From: Allolucifera butyrica
GTDB lineage: Bacteria; Bacillota; Negativicutes; Sporomusales; UPPP01
Direction of reading: 5' to 3'
Length of the DNA stretch: 64,000 nt
Assembly: GCF_900476375.1 (NCBI RefSeq)
Contig: NZ_UPPP01000075.1
Location: 1 to 64,000, forward strand
Shown here: positions 63,654-64,000 of the stretch, piece by piece
How the letters are laid out: the number at the start of each line of letters is the position of its first letter
Position numbering within the stretch: the first letter of the stretch is position 1
The notes under the pieces: model-generated
Seen by the model: the letters and a program-made list of their open reading frames with translations, nothing else
Told to the model about the DNA's origin: nothing
Database searches by the model: none
Position numbers and translations under genes: made by a program

Positions 63654-64000
63654 ATGTCAGCGATTATAGTGATTGGAACCCAGTGGGGCGATGAGGGAAA
63701 AGGAAAGATTGTGGATTATCTGGCTGAAAAATCCGATGTTGTGGTCCGTTATCAAGGCGGCAATAACGCCGGTCATACGGTAGTAGTCGGCGGAAATGAA
63801 TTTAAACTTCATTTATTGCCTTCCGGTATTTTATATTCCGGCAAAACCTGTGTGGTTGGCAACGGCGTAGTGATTGACCCGGCTGTTATGCTGAAAGAAC
63901 TGAAAGATATGCAGCAAAAAGGTATTGATACTTCCGGGCTTAAAGTATCCAACCGGGCTCATGTTATAATGCCGTACCATCGTTTGCTGGACGAGGTGGA
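63654..64000 (+). CDS. purA: Adenylosuccinate synthetase, N-terminal part
   Basis: The gene is cut by the right edge; 115 codons remain. [23 protein letters not shown] holds the GTP-binding loop with the catalytic Asp, and GGNNAGHTV and GNGVVIDP follow, all diagnostic of PurA. It makes adenylosuccinate from IMP and aspartate and pairs with purB. The ATG has an AAGGGCAGG site. Confidence 0.95.
   Translation, partial: MSAIIVIGTQWGDEGKGKIVDYLAEKSDVVVRYQGGNNAGHTVVVGGNEFKLHLLPSGILYSGKTCVVGNGVVIDPAVMLKELKDMQQKGIDTSGLKVSNRAHVIMPYHRLLDEV

Overview
The window is the replication-origin region of an endospore-forming, anaerobic, Gram-negative-type Firmicute. It most resembles the Negativicutes (Sporomusaceae: Sporomusa, Pelosinus and relatives). 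This placement is inferred from gene content: a Bacillus-like dnaA/dnaN/recF/gyrB and rpmH-rnpA-yidC-jag-mnmE-mnmG-rsmG-noc-parA-parB order, the spore-lineage genes yyaC and lonC, a split archaeal-type glutamate synthase, HydF of [FeFe]-hydrogenase maturation, and a corrinoid methionine synthase with a detached activation domain. I could not test species identity by search.

Layout. 1-1.3 kb: end of a glucarate/galactarate-type MFS transporter plus garR. 1.6-9.3 kb, minus strand: pgm, gyrB, remB, a DciA-like DUF721 gene, recF, yaaA and dnaN. 9.3-11.3 kb: a bipartite oriC, with DnaA boxes on both sides of dnaA and an AT-rich unwinding region next to dnaN. From 11.4 kb rightwards almost everything is on the plus strand, so transcription follows both replication forks: rpmH to rsmG, noc, parAB, an aspartase/fumarase-family lyase, hydF, a cysteine desulfurase, cell-envelope genes (M23 peptidase, two bactofilins) and small UPF0180 genes. 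The main exception is a 4-kb minus-strand block (LysE-type exporter, metH, metH activation protein) between noc and parA. It is bounded by inverted copies of a 110-bp structured repeat.

33.8-45.8 kb is a nitrogen and amino-acid block: a ykkC-type riboswitch (probably the ppGpp class) with an overlapping terminator, a three-gene glutamate synthase, then a branched-chain amino-acid ABC transporter with two tandem binding-protein genes. 45.8-50.9 kb holds a CBS-ACT protein, a cation efflux gene behind a structured leader (candidate NiCo riboswitch), a Cys/Pro-rich orphan protein, and the selenium genes selD-yedF-DUF3343. 50.9-64 kb is housekeeping: ychF, rpsF-ssb-rpsR, an HD-GYP protein, a MazG-like gene, DUF2232, gdpP, rplI, lonC, dnaB, purB behind a structured leader with a terminator, and the start of purA.

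The observations most worth following are the 110-bp repeat family with compensatory changes and its link to the inverted block, the ykkC-type riboswitch, the unassigned purB leader, a perfect Noc-binding site inside noc, parS sites in and just after parB, and a selD reading frame with no normal start codon. No tRNA or rRNA genes, CRISPR arrays, prophages or insertion-sequence transposases were seen.
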